In this document: positions 11,787 through 22,637 of the stretch, one piece after another
How the letters are laid out: each line of letters starts with the position of its first letter
Numbering within the stretch: position 1 is the stretch's first letter
The notes under the pieces: model-generated
Databases searched by the model: none
What the model saw: the letters and a program-made list of their open reading frames with translations, nothing else
What the model was told of the DNA's origin: nothing
Assembly (NCBI GenBank): GCA_959347315.1
Contig: OY365817.1
Location: forward strand, 1,319,357 to 1,383,356
From: Bimastos eiseni
Taxonomy: Eukaryota; Annelida; Clitellata; Crassiclitellata; Lumbricidae
Direction of reading: 5' to 3'
Length of the DNA stretch: 64,000 bases
Program-made: the position numbers and the translations under genes

Positions 11787-12155
11787 GTTCCACTGGAGCA
11801 ACTGGCGCCACTGGCCGGACTGGATCAACGGGACCAAGTGGACCCACAGGGCCCTCAGGGCCCCAAGGAAACCCTGGTCCAGCAGGGTCCAGAGGGTCAC
11901 CGGGCTTCACCGGAGCGACAGGAAACACTGGTAATAGTGGTAATGTGGGACCAACTGGACCCCGAGGAAATACTGGGCAACGTGGAGATCCTGGAGTACG
12001 GGGCCCAGTGGGCAGTTCAGGTCAGCCCGGGTCGCCAGGAGATGCAGGGCCTTCTGGACCGACCGGTCCTATTGGTCAACCGGGGCCATCCGGTCAATCT
12101 GGACCTCAGGGACCCCAAGGACCAGTAGGGTCATCTGGTCCTGTTGGATCTGCAG
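11787..12155 (+). CDS. Collagen exon 11 (41 triplets)
   Basis: 369 nt, acceptor tctttag, donor GTATGT. Opens STGATGATGRTG; includes QRGDPG. Arg is frequent (RTG, SRG, PRG, VRG) and Lys absent. Confidence 0.93.
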
Positions 12156-12508
12156 GTATGTCATTGGTGGTGGTGGTGGTGTGTTTGGTGGTGGGTGGGT
12201 TGTTCAATAGAATGCTTGTAATTGACTCAAATGATGTGGAGACAATAATGATGGCAGTTATGGTCATGATATTAATGACGATGAAGATTAAATAACTAAT
12301 ATTTTCTAAATAACTAAGATTTTCTTAACTAAAACAACACTTGTTTATGGTGAAGATAATGGTGATGATGATTGTGATTATGGTGATGACGATGAAGATT
12401 GACAATGACAATTGATTATGCTGATGACTGATGATGACATGTAAAACCAAGCATGATCATATTCTAAAATGTCCGCTTGATTCAACACAGGTTCTGCTTC
12501 TATTTTAG

Positions 12509-12733
12509 GTTCATCTGGTGCACTGGGACAGCCAGGACCTTCGGGCCCTACCGGTCCTGCAGGCCCACAAGGATTTCAGGGACCCCAAGGCTCGCAGGGA
12601 ACCAAAGGGGACTCTGGTGATACAGGATCTACAGGACCAAATGGGAATCAGGGAAATCAAGGCCCATCTGGGCCAACTGGACCATCAGGTTCTCCTGGAC
12701 CAAGAGGAGATACTGGTTCCCAGGGCAGCCCAG
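12509..12733 (+). CDS. Collagen exon 12 (25 triplets)
   Basis: 225 nt, acceptor tattttag, donor GTCTGT. An upstream AG at 12489-12490 was not chosen because it would bring an in-frame TAG into the exon. TKG at triplet 11 and DTG at 13 align with exons 14, 16 and 18. PRGDTG present. Confidence 0.92.
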
Positions 12734-12950
12734 GTCTGTACTGTGTTATTTTTAAGAATTAAAACGAATTTATATAAATTCAGAATAACATTGTCATCAA
12801 ACTACAATACAATTTCAGTTGCACAAGTCCTTTCTATTTGGCCATTTCTCTTCATTGAACTATCAGGTCTCCTTGGAAATCCAACTTCCAATGGAGATAA
12901 AGACTCCATGTGCCCATAACCGCATGACCATGTTATTCCACAGGCAGAAA

Positions 12951-13152
12951 TTTATGTAATGGGATGGTATAGAGCATCTATATAGCACCTCTTCAAGGTG
13001 GTTACAGTTCTTGAGTTTTCTTTCAGTTTCATAGAGTCTGCGTGATAATTCTTCATGAACAAAATTGTTTGCGACTAAAAAATTATTATTTGCCCATTTG
13101 GTAAAACATTAAATTCAATTTGGTAAAACATTAAATTCAATATGTTTTTATT
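12951..13152. repeat. Dispersed intronic repeat, copy B
   Basis: Second copy of 590-771. It carries an extra tandem duplication of about 22 nt (ttggtaaaacattaaattca) near its end. Confidence 0.8.
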
Positions 13153-13348
13153 AGCCATTTTTCTTTCTAGAGCGAAAATTCTCTTTGATTAGAATGCTGT
13201 ACTTTTAAATGCATTGCTATCTTAAGCTGTTCGGCATAACCCGATAAAGACAACCTTCTACTCCCAAGGCCCCCCACGACCTAATGACCCTGTTATTCCA
13301 CAGGTAGACAATCTTGTACGTTATTCGTTTTCAATTTGGATGCTGTTC

Positions 13349-13420
13349 TTTTAAATGTAATATTGAGTACCAGAGTGCAGATATGCAGTTGGTTTGATAA
13401 AGAATGTACTTAATTAATTA
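13349..13420 (+). repeat. Right arm of a 71-bp inverted repeat
   Basis: Partner of 9531-9601; it ends in an ATTA run. The two arms bracket exons 9 to 12. Confidence 0.88.
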
Positions 13421-13482
13421 ATTAATTAATTACTGTAACTGATACTGATTGCTAGCTGTAAGGTAACTGTTTTCTGGTTTAG

Positions 13483-13833
13483 GGCAAAGTGGACCTGCAG
13501 GTTCTCCTGGACCAAGGGGAAATTCAGGTGCTGCAGGACCAAAGGGGCCACTGGGACAGCCAGGTCCTGCAGGGTCTGCAGGCAATCCAGGCACTCCTGG
13601 AAACCCTGGACCACCAGGACAGGTTGGATCAGATGGTATTGCTGGACCTACTGGGCCAACTGGACTTACAGGACCTGCTGGTCCCAGTGGATTCCCGGGT
13701 CAGGCTGGGTCACCAGGACCTCAGGGAGGACCTGGCTCTCAAGGTCAACCTGGGCCTAGGGGAGATTTGGGTCCAGCAGGACCGAGTGGCCCCTCAGGAA
13801 GTCCTGGTCTACCCGGATCCACGGGTTCTACAG
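13483..13833 (+). CDS. Collagen exon 13 (39 triplets)
   Basis: 351 nt, acceptor tggtttag, donor GTGATA. Pro/Ala/Ser-rich with PRGDLG; aligned PRG at triplet 4 is shared with exons 15 and 17. Confidence 0.93.
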
Positions 13834-13878
13834 GTGATATATTTATATCAATGTTATTGGTAGTTGATTCATTGATTA

Positions 13879-14135
13879 TGTCATTTAGACCATCAGGATA
13901 TAATGCCTCGTCAAGGCTTCTACTCAGAGACACTCCAAGTCCTAATCCAATGACTTTCTTGGCACCAGTGTCATAAGGATTTTCAGGACATGATCTCAAT
14001 GGTGAGTTAAAGTCAAATCCCTATCCCTGTCAAAATACTAACAGGTGTCAAGTGATGATCAATTGTCATTTAGAGCATAACAATATTATGTTTCTTCAAG
14101 GCTTCTCCTCAGAGATGTGCCTGGTCAATGGAAAT
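13879..14135 (-). repeat. Two tandem reversed LINE tails
   Basis: tcatttaga..., then tcaaggcttctactcagaga at about 13914-13933 and tcaaggcttctcctcagaga at about 14095-14115: the same tail fragment twice in one short intron. Confidence 0.6.
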
Positions 14136-14254
14136 GTATATCAAAGGAGGCCACTCCAGGTAGAGATGGTCCTGCCACCTATGTTGTCCTCTATCCCTGG
14201 TGCAGACGCTTGTACCCTGAGGCTTACAGGACAGATGTGTCTTCTTCTTTCCAG

Positions 14255-14479
14255 GTGCAACCGGTTCTTCCGGGCAGCCGGGCCCTCGAGGTGATGTGGG
14301 ATCCCAGGGTCAGCCGGGACCTCGAGGCGATCAGGGTCCGTCCGGACCCAAGGGAAACCAAGGAGATGTGGGATCGCCTGGACCTACTGGACCATCCGGC
14401 TCTCCAGGTCCAGTGGGAGGTCCTGGACAGCGTGGACCTAGTGGTCCAACGGGAAATCCAGGAACACCTGGAAGCCAAG
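14255..14479 (+). CDS. Collagen exon 14 (25 triplets)
   Basis: 225 nt, acceptor ctttccag, donor GTAAGA. PRGDVG and PRGDQG; PKG at triplet 11 and DVG at 13, as in its sister exons. Confidence 0.93.
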
Positions 14480-14556
14480 GTAAGAGAGTGCAATGCCCGT
14501 CATGTTGTATTATCATCCTAATCATTGATTGAAAATCTTAAGGTGTTCCTTGTACA

Positions 14557-14768
14557 TTAAGCACATGGGGGTAGTTAAGCACATGGGGGTAGTTAAGCAC
14601 ATGGGGGTAGTTAAGCACATAGGGGTAGTTAAGCACATGGGGGTAGTTAAGCACATGGGTGTAGTTAAGCACATGGGTGTAGTTAAGCACATGGGGGTAG
14701 TTAAGCACATGGGGGTAGTTAAGCACATGGGGGTAGTTAAGCACATGGGGGTAGTTAAGCACATGGGG
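14557..14768. repeat. 18-bp minisatellite, about 12 copies
   Basis: Unit agcacatgggggtagtta, nearly perfect. It reads as a six-residue repeat in every frame on both strands but has no gene context. Confidence 0.96.
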
Positions 14769-15030
14769 AGACCTTGTAGTTTGTTGTTTTCTCATTTATT
14801 GTCAACCTTATAAATCCAATGATTAGAATTCCGTCACGACAACATATTCATGTATATGTTACATATAGTTACGTATAGATTACAATATATGCAAATATTA
14901 TTTTATGTTGTTTTCATATATTATTTAGCTTAAATAAATATATAGTTTTATATATAATTGTATGTGTTGTTTAATATGTATATAATGTAGAGTAAGATTT
15001 GGATTATTTTAATTATTAGATTAATTTTAC

Positions 15031-15640
15031 AGCAGTTTTATGTAGCGCCCCATCAAGGCCATCTGCTCAGAAGCCCTTCATTGATTGTTTGTTGGACTAC
15101 TATTGTGTTTTTTGTACTAACCGTATGCGCTGCTATTGTAATATGTGGGCATCTGTCTTGTTCTGGTAAAGGTTTTCTTTGTGCTTGCCTATTCACTTGA
15201 GTGTTGTTATCATATTCATCATGATTTATTTCAACCTTGTGCATAAAATTCCAAGCATTTATACACCGCATTCTAAGAATGTCTTGTTTGTATGTTCTAC
15301 CTTTATGTATGAAAACAACTGATGTGAGACACTTTAATGTACCTCCGAAAGGCATGTACCCATGACTATCTGGCAGATCTAGACAAGTGCAATTCAATTT
15401 ACGACTGTTAGCAAATACATGCTGCACGAGGTCAAAGTATATTATATAGTGCATAAGTGCAGTGGTGGACTGTTCCAGGAGGTTAGTCCAACACTCAAGG
15501 ATACGTGATGAACTAAACAGGCACCTGCATATCTCCATGGGCCACAAACCACAGCGATCGTTGACCCAGCTGACTCGTGACTAGAACGTAGAGCTCCCTT
15601 TTGAATTTTAGAGTTGTACCAAGGATTGAGGAACATGTCT
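15031..15640 (-). repeat. CR1/L2-like LINE fragment
   Basis: Reversed tail tagcgccccatcaagg at 15043-15058; minus-strand coding near 15442-15500 ends VGLTSWNSPPL, a decayed version of the conserved LINE C-terminal motif. The A/T-rich 14830-15030 stretch before it holds nothing else. Confidence 0.55.
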
Positions 15641-15689
15641 TGTGTGCTCTTCAGGCTAGCCTAAATATGATGATGAGGATTGTCCCCAA

Positions 15690-15835
15690 AATCAGGTCCA
15701 TTGGGGATGGGATGAATGAGGTGGTTTCCCATTGCCTTCCTCACAGATAATATTATGGGTGAGCAACCAGCCAAGGTCACTATGCAGTGGCTTGATGGCG
15801 ATTCGAACCTGCGATCCTCGGGTTACATCTATAGT
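15690..15835 (-). repeat. tRNA-derived SINE, truncated
   Basis: The minus strand has a perfect Pol III B-box-like GGTTCGAATC at about 15797-15808. The A box is not found before exon 15, so the head is cut. Confidence 0.5.
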
Positions 15836-15859
15836 TCATGTCTATTTTTTTCTTTGCAG

Positions 15860-16210
15860 GTAGCCCTGGTCCTGTTGGGCCAACTGGGTCCAGAGGAGAT
15901 GGAGGTTCACAGGGTGCTCCTGGAAGCCCTGGTAGCCAGGGACCTTCAGGAGATCCAGGACCTGCAGGAAATCCAGGCAATCCTGGGTCTTCCGGTGCTC
16001 AGGGCGCAACTGGACAGACGGGCAGCAGTGGGACGGTGGGAGTTCAGGGGCCTCGAGGCGACCCTGGGACCTCGGGAAATCCAGGCCGTCAAGGACCTAC
16101 CGGACCCGTTGGACCTCAGGGACCACAAGGGACTGCAGGATCCACTGGATCCTCTGGACAGCCTGGTCCACAAGGACCCAGAGGCGATCCAGGAACTCAG
16201 GGAAGCCAGG
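15860..16210 (+). CDS. Collagen exon 15 (39 triplets)
   Basis: 351 nt, acceptor ctttgcag, donor GTAAGT. Three RGD; PRG-DPG at triplets 22-23 matches exon 17 (PRG-DTG) and exon 30 (LRG-DPG), supporting common descent of the 39-triplet exons. Confidence 0.93.
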
Positions 16211-16484
16211 GTAAGTTGCAGTTTTAAGAGATGATGGCTGTATCTAATCTATTCTGGTCTAGTGACTTCTACAGTGCCATTATGCTCTTACCTAATTTAT
16301 TAGGTGGCTCTAACTCACGGGAACCTTCCATCCTTAATTGAGTCTCCAGTGCAATTGTAAATTGTCTTTGTTTGAAAATTATCATATACATTGTACTTTG
16401 ATTGCCAAATAAACTTATATTGATTATATTGATTGATAAACAATACATCAAGAAAGACTAATTAGCCTTAATTAAGGGGATACG

Positions 16485-16548
16485 GGAATCGAACTCGGTT
16501 TATCAGCTTTTTGCCTCAGTGTTTTATCCTTAGCTCTGTGGCTCCCAT
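16485..16548 (-). repeat. tRNA-like SINE head
   Basis: On the minus strand, an AGCTAAGGATAAAACACTGAG-like A-box region is followed by GAGTTCGATTCCC (B box). No CCA end or cloverleaf good enough for a functional tRNA. Confidence 0.55.
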
Positions 16549-16744
16549 GGTAGGGGTGATGATTTTTATGATCACGACTTCTGTATACCAGGCAGCATAC
16601 CAGATACTATAGGCCCTAGTAAATATGTTCAATAGTATTACCTTTATCAGTTGACTAACAGCATATAATGGATGGAGAAATATTAATACAGTTGAGGAAG
16701 ATTTGACAGAACTTTTTAAATATCCGAGATGTAATCATAATAAT

Positions 16745-16967
16745 ATGTGTTCTACTCTGGCCAAATCCAGGAGCATTGCTTATGTTGGCCATTCAGCTTG
16801 GAACTGTCTTGCACAGTCCCAGCACCTGTAATTACTGTCCCTCTCACCTTGCCAGTTCCATAGATGCCTTAAGACTTTCCTCTTCTCTGGCCAAAGCACG
16901 GATACCTGTTGAGAGCGCTGCTGATATTAGTGGTGCCATACGAATGTTCGATTACATTATATTACAA
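16745..16967 (+). repeat. CR1/L2-like LINE 3' end
   Basis: Coding remnant AYVGHSAWNCLAQ then CQFHRCLKTFLF, the usual LINE C-terminus, then tail gttgagagcgctgctgatat. The tail matches 39905-39975. Confidence 0.75.
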
Positions 16968-17000
16968 TAATGGTGAAAACATTCTCTCTTTGTGTTGTAG

Positions 17001-17225
17001 GTAACACTGGATCTCCTGGGCCATCCGGGCCAGCTGGTGATGTTGGGCCTGCGGGCCCTGTCGGTCCAAGTGGAGACTTTGGGCTTCAGGGTCCGAAAGG
17101 GTTACCTGGAGACATCGGACTGGCTGGACCATCTGGACCGATTGGATCTCCAGGACCGGCCGGTCCACAGGGATCACGTGGATTACCCGGTCAAGCAGGA
17201 TTCTCTGGGCAACCAGGAGCAATAG
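17001..17225 (+). CDS. Collagen exon 16 (25 triplets)
   Basis: 225 nt, acceptor tgttgtag, donor GTATGT. DVG, DFG and DIG at triplets 5, 9 and 13 and PKG at 11, the clearest match to exon 14. Confidence 0.93.
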   Translation, partial: VTLDLLGHPGQLVMLGLRALSVQVETLGFRVRKGYLETSDWLDHLDRLDLQDRPVHRDHVDYPVKQDSLGNQEQ

Positions 17226-17369
17226 GTATGTGGGAGTGTCCTGGTTAATAAGTGCTTTCTTCAGAGGAAGTTATTGAAGCTGCTCTGAAACTGATTAGAA
17301 ACAGATGCATTCATAATGAAATGATTGGATGAACGAATTGTACAATTGTACATCTTTTCCTACTCAGAG

Positions 17370-17432
17370 GGTGAGAGCGCCTCTGAGTAGGTTTCTTGAA
17401 GGGGCGCTGTATAAATTTTCGAAAGGAATGAA
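17370..17432 (+). repeat. LINE tail
   Basis: gagagcgcctctgagtaggt followed by ggggcgctgtataaatt: the clearest tail in the window. Confidence 0.7.
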
Positions 17433-17804
17433 TGAATCTTTAGAAACCAATTCAATGTGATAAAGAAGTATATGATAGATAGATTGTTAGATGAACAAAT
17501 ATTTACATCTTTAGAAATCTAGTTTGGTAAAGAAAATATTAGATAGCTACTGACTATACATATTAATATTTAGAGAAATGATTCGATAGATGGTCAGATA
17601 TGTCGATTAATGACGAAACAATTAATAAGATAACCAATGAAATAATTAGAGCAACAGAAAACAGAGAAATGGATACAGACAAGGACACCCACAGCAAGAC
17701 AAAGAGAGGGACAGAGACAGAGACACAAAGACATAGCGGAACTGAACTGGAGGGAAAGCAGGAACTGAAATCATATGAAGCATTATATCTGTTCAATATT
17801 ATTT

Positions 17805-17862
17805 GTTATTTTTGTTTATTTTTGTTTATTTTTGTTTATTTTTGTTTATTTTTGTTTATTTG
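17805..17862. repeat. 10-bp repeat (TTTTTGTTTA), about 6 copies
   Basis: Near-perfect array inside intron 16. Confidence 0.95.
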
Positions 17863-17934
17863 TATTACATATGAAGTTAGTACAGTTGTTTAAAGCATTT
17901 TACTGGCTGATGTACAAGGAAAAAAACCATGGTT

Positions 17935-18095
17935 TCTCTGTGTTTGTGTGTCTTTTGTGTGTGAGTTTTGTTTGTGTGTGTATGTTTGTGTTGTTGTGTT
18001 TTTAGGTGTATTTTAGGTGTGTGTATGTGTAGGCATAGAGTTGTCTGTGTGTGTTTAGGTGTGTTTGTGTGTGTTTGTGTGTGTTTGTGTGTATT
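17935..18095. repeat. GT-rich degenerate microsatellite
   Basis: tgtgtgtttgtgtgt-type sequence; possible Z-DNA-forming tract. Confidence 0.85.
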
Positions 18096-18213
18096 AAACA
18101 CGCATCACACATCTGTGTCTATGAGTTATATTGTCCCTGTTTTGTGGTCTATGAGTTATATTTGGTCTTATCTACTCTGATCTAACCAACTGTTGGACAA
18201 ATATTTCTACTAG

Positions 18214-18564
18214 GAGGTACTGGTGCAACTGGATCATCTGGACCTCGAGGTGATGTTGGTCCAGCCGGACCTTCAGGTCAGAGAGGCACTCCTGGAACAG
18301 ATGGGGACCCAGGAGCCCAGGGCAGCCCAGGACTGAGAGGCGATCCAGGCACACCTGGTCCTAATGGTCAGCCCGGATCACTTGGACCGGCTGGACCATC
18401 CGGACCCAGAGGAGATACTGGACCTAGAGGAAATTCTGGATCTTCAGGATCTCCTGGGCCGAGTGGCCCAAGAGGGGACGTGGGTCCGGCGGGACCCACT
18501 GGTCAACCGGGCCCATCTGGTTCACCGGGAAGTCAGGGAAGTACGGGTGGAACTGGGAGTCCAG
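18214..18564 (+). CDS. Collagen exon 17 (39 triplets)
   Basis: 351 nt, acceptor ttctactag, donor GTAAGA. Four RGD (two [18 protein letters not shown]); high Arg and Asp. Confidence 0.93.
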
Positions 18565-18939
18565 GTAAGAAGTCTCAGACTATTCAAAGACATTTTTCAT
18601 TATGCTTTTACATATAAACAACTTATGTAGCACCTTGGTAAACAGCTCCTATGTGCCTGTATGTAATAGTGACTGTAGATGTCCACTAGAAACGTTTTCC
18701 TATAGTGACCGTATGACCTTGACCCTGATCATTTTTCCTTGCAGCTCATTTCATAAATAGCTTGCTCTGGCATATTCTCATTGTAAGATGGTTTCATTTG
18801 GTGGCGCTCTAGAGGAGACGTTATGAAAATCATCGCAATGAATGAATTTATGCATATTTTGTATAAAACTAACTTGTAAACTACCCGTGCATTTTTTATC
18901 TTGTAAATAGTAGTAATTACTCACTATTTGTTGACAAAG

Positions 18940-19180
18940 AGCATATTCCAGGTACATAATTATGTTTATTTTATATATTAATGTATTTATATATATAAAT
19001 ACTTTGTTGAGTACATAGTAGACATAAGTGTGTTTCAAGTACTTTCTGTAATTTTGCCTAGAAATTGATTATTTGATTTTTTTGGTGAAAACCCAATATA
19101 CTTTCATCCTGTGCATAAATATATATGATTAATATATATATACATATTGTATATATTTATATGTCATACACCAGTGTACT
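18940..19180. repeat. TATA-rich tract in intron 17
   Basis: Repeated tatatata and atttatata blocks. Nothing else recognisable in 18565-19326 apart from a tail-like ttatgtagcaccttgg near 18622. Confidence 0.6.
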
Positions 19181-19326
19181 GTATATATTTAGTGGGTACT
19201 ATATGTTAACATTTATACATAGTCTTCTGTTAAACCAACCACATTATTCAGGGCACTTACAACCATGTTTTAGTATATAAATACTTACCCTGAACATATA
19301 TATGAATATATGCATGAATTTTTCAG

Positions 19327-19551
19327 GACCAACAGGGCCCACAGGTCCGTCAGGGCTGCCAGGGTCAAATGGATCCCCTGGCCAACCTGGACCTGCGGGT
19401 GACCCAGGCACCCCAGGAAATCGAGGTCAGACAGGTGACATTGGATTTCCTGGCTCGCCTGGACCCAATGGACAGCCGGGACCAGCGGGTCCTTCAGGCT
19501 CTCCGGGACCCAAGGGACCTTCTGGAGACATTGGCACACCTGGCCAACCAG
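19327..19551 (+). CDS. Collagen exon 18 (25 triplets)
   Basis: 225 nt, acceptor atttttcag, donor GTATTT. NRG at triplet 11 and DIG at 13. Last member of the strict 225/351 alternation. Confidence 0.93.
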
Positions 19552-19671
19552 GTATTTAATTACATTCATTGTTGAAGCCACTAATGTCGTCTTCATTTGT
19601 TATTGTAATGTTATGTAAGGTTATCAAGCATTTATGTAACGCCCTTTGTATGTATGTATGTTTCTAGCTAT

Positions 19672-19745
19672 TTATAAATTATAGCGCCTTATAAGAATCT
19701 GCCTAAGGCCTTTCCCGATATCTACTCAGAGACGCTCCCTGTGCT
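19672..19745 (-). repeat. Reversed LINE tail
   Basis: ttatagcgccttataag followed by tctactcagagacgctccct. Confidence 0.6.
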
Positions 19746-19904
19746 CTTCTAAATGAAGTTAAATGTCTTAGTGATTGAATAAAATACAGCTGTTAGCAAA
19801 ACAGCGCACAGCAAGCTGAGGAGAGTTACCAGCTGTGGGCCCACGTACAAGAGTGGAACCAACCAACGGATTCCAGTCGACAGCTGACAGATTCATTCAT
19901 TGAT

Positions 19905-20520
19905 TCATTACGAAGATTTATATAGCGCTCCTTCAAGGTTACTACTCAGGAGCGCTCCTGACCCTAGCACGGCTAAAAAGAACAGTTTTAAGGTGAGTAT
20001 AAAAGGAGTCTGAGTGGACCCTTGGTGACAACCGCAATGCCAACGGTAGCGTGTTCCAGAGCGAGGGGCCAACCACTGAGAAGGCACGATTCTGTTTAGT
20101 AGTTGTACGGGGCAAATGGGACAATGAGCAGGCCTCGCTCAGTAGAGCGGAGAGAGCGGAGAGAGCAGCGATCCGGTACACTCGGAGTAGAGTAACAGAG
20201 ATCGCAAAGATATGGCAGAGGCAAGACCTAGCAAGGACCGTCATACCAAAGAGATGATACGGTACAAGATTCGCTGTTGGAGAGGGAGACAGAGGAGCAC
20301 ATCCATCATACAGCCAGAGACATGGCCAAATTTCGGAATGCGTCCAACAAGACGTGCAGTGAACGCCCAGCTGGAAGGCCTGCATGGAGTGAGCGACAGT
20401 AATCCAGTCGGGCTGTGATGAAAGCGTGAACAAGGGTAGCTTTGACGTGGATGATTAGCGTCTCTATGCGAAGTAATTATATTATAGTCAACGCACGTAT
20501 ACTTCTCTAAAGACATTTAT
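19905..20520 (-). pseudogene. CR1/L2-type LINE reverse transcriptase, 3' part, decayed
   Basis: Minus-strand pieces of a LINE polymerase can be followed through several frames. In order they are a thumb-region stretch (LVHAFITARLDYC, near 20405-20450), LPLQQRILYRI (near 20260), PAYL-like and DRCSLRSLRSTERG pieces, then FSVVGPSLWNTLPLALRL and HLKTVLF, then the reversed tail at 19915-19960. Frameshifts and stops prevent a single open frame. The catalytic core upstream is absent, as expected for 5' truncation. Copies at 37955-38065 and 43998-44200 are related. Confidence 0.8.
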
Positions 20521-21028
20521 ATAGCTCCTGTTAAGCTTCCAGAAATTGTTACGAGCCTGTCGTCAGCATCGTTGTCATTGTCGTCTCATCGCAGTCGTCA
20601 GTCTATGCTTTCTCTGCAATGATGCGATGCTGTTTCGGCAGGCATTCATTCAGGCAGTTCTTCCCATCTTTGAAAGTAGTTGTCTTTGTTGCGATTTTAC
20701 ATTCATCATGTCATTCTATTTCTGGATCTTTGACTCTTAGACAGATTAAAATGGCCGACATCGCCACTCGTCTCACTGTTGAGTTTCTTCTTTAAGCTTT
20801 CCATATCCCTCTGTCATCATTTTTTATCTTCATAAAAAAATGATCACTTTCTTAAAGCACAGATGCATACATGCACGCCTACATATAGCTTTCATTTTTT
20901 CGTTTCATTCAAGTTTATTTGGCAATATCACATACACACACATGTATAAATGCACTCACATATACACACATATATGTACACATAACCATACATATATTGT
21001 ACATCTAATTAATGTAAATTTTTCAAAG

Positions 21029-21388
21029 GTGGTATTGGGCCTGCGGGTCCTCAAGGCCCACGAGGTGACCTGGGTCCACAAGGAGATACAGGTTCGACTG
21101 GATCATCAGGGTCTCCTGGACCTGCGGGGCCAAGAGGAGACGTTGGACCGGTTGGATCCCCAGGATCCATGGGCCCAACTGGTGCCTCTGGACTGGCTGG
21201 TGACCCAGGATTTAAGGGCCCCACCGGAAATGCAGGACAACAAGGCAGTACTGGATCAACTGGGGCAACCGGGCAAAGCGGACCCGCCGGGCAGGCAGGA
21301 AACCCTGGAAGTCCTGGACAGCAAGGAGCTCCAGGTCAGAGGGGTGATCAAGGCGGTACTGGACAGCCTGGAAATCCTGGATCAGCAG
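21029..21388 (+). CDS. Collagen exon 19 (40 triplets), GC donor
   Basis: 360 nt, acceptor ttttcaaag. The exon ends CAG|GCAAGT, a classical GC-AG donor; no GT in the right phase is present. Three RGD (PRGDLG, PRGDVG, QRGDQG) and one Lys (FKG). Confidence 0.91.
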
Positions 21389-21623
21389 GCAAGTGGAAAT
21401 TTTGGATGAGGTTTATTCAACCCTCAAATGAAACATTATGACCATGGGCTTTTATGCTACATTATATTGTGTTAATATTGGATAACATAATAGCAATCAC
21501 CTCATAGTTTCCATTAGGATTTTGTTATGATCAGATTGATTGGTCAGTAAATGACAGTTTAGAATTTTGTTACAATACGATTGATTGGTCGATAATTGAT
21601 GGGTCTGATTGGTCTGTTTCCAG

Positions 21624-21875
21624 GTCAGCCGGGTCCTTCAGGTCAACCTGGCAGCAGAGGAGATAATGGTTCACCGGGTCAGGCTGGTCAGCAAGGCCAA
21701 GATGGACCAATTGGAGGCATCGGTCCAGTGGGAAACCCAGGGCAACCTGGTTCCACTGGTCCTGCTGGTCAACCTGGACCTTCTGGACCGCAGGGAGCAC
21801 CAGGAACACGAGGTGATCCTGGGCCGACTGGGCCGGTTGGAGATAATGGAAACAATGGTAGTCCGGGTACCCCAG
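21624..21875 (+). CDS. Collagen exon 20 (28 triplets)
   Basis: 252 nt, acceptor tgtttccag, donor GTATTT. SRGDNG and TRGDPG; Gln- and Asn-rich. The upstream intron is only 235 nt. Confidence 0.93.
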
Positions 21876-21934
21876 GTATTTTAGTTCTTTTAATGATCAT
21901 ATTCATTTATTAATTCAAACTTATAAGTACACCA

Positions 21935-22092
21935 TATGATTATGTGATATTTATAGCAGTAATATTACATGATATTGTAGTAAGATTACATGATATGGGG
22001 TGAGGCTACGTGATATTGCAGTTAAATTATATGAAATTGTGTTTAAATTACATGATATTGTAGTAAAATTGCATGATGTTGCAGTATCAGAT
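21935..22092. repeat. Degenerate 25-bp-type repeats
   Basis: Recurring tacatgatattgtagtaa-like units with many changes. Confidence 0.7.
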
Positions 22093-22094
22093 AA

Positions 22095-22275
22095 TAACTA
22101 GTTTGACAGGAGTTGAATTTAACTGCGTGGCAGCCTGCTAGGTTTCCATCTGTCCTACTGCATATTTACAGTCACCTCTAGAGAATGGAAGACTGAACCA
22201 ACCTCATGGGGCTAGCTGACATCGAGCCCACATCCTTCTGATTTTCGTGCCAGTGTGCTACCATTACACCATCTT
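22095..22275 (-). repeat. tRNA-derived SINE with intact-looking head
   Basis: On the minus strand the head reads GATGGTGTAATGGTAGCAC (A-box region), then GGGCTCGATGTC (B-box region), followed by the body that recurs at 1700-1835 and 23275-23345. Confidence 0.65.
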
Positions 22276-22349
22276 CCTAATTTACCATGCTATTCTGAAA
22301 ATTTGTTTTTAAATTTTCGATTACACTTCCTACGTCTTTTACTATTAGA

Positions 22350-22605
22350 GCGAGTAATCTAATCTAGTTTCAGCATAATCTAATCTAGTTTCAGCGTAAT
22401 CTAATCTAGTTTCAGCATAATCTAATCTAGTTTCAGCATAATCTTTATCTTGTTTTAGCTTAATCTAATGCAGTTTCAGCGTAATCTGATTTAGTTTAGC
22501 ATAATTTACTCTGGTGTCAATGTAATCTGATCTAATTTAAGCATAATGAGATCTAATTTCAGTGTAATTTAATCTTGTTTCAGCATAATCTAATATAGTT
22601 TCAGC
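22350..22605 (+). repeat. 21-bp array of splice-acceptor-like units before exon 21
   Basis: Unit about taatctaatctagtttcagca, roughly 12 copies with growing divergence. Eight copies keep TTTCAG. The array ends about 30 nt before the true acceptor (gtttcag) of exon 21. Confidence 0.9.
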
Positions 22606-22637
22606 TTTGCTCAAGTCCACCATTCCATCTGTTTCAG

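Noticed and set aside
12489..12508. Alternative acceptor 18 nt before exon 12
   Set aside because: It would include TAG in frame.
14557..14768. 18-bp array as a coding or CRISPR-like repeat
   Set aside because: Direct head-to-tail copies without spacers in an intron; the six-residue peptide repeat exists in every frame and on both strands.
22095..22275. Functional tRNA gene (also 16485, 29553, 33635, 44270)
   Set aside because: Only A- and B-box-like pieces are left; acceptor stems and good cloverleaf pairing are not visible, and SINE bodies are attached.
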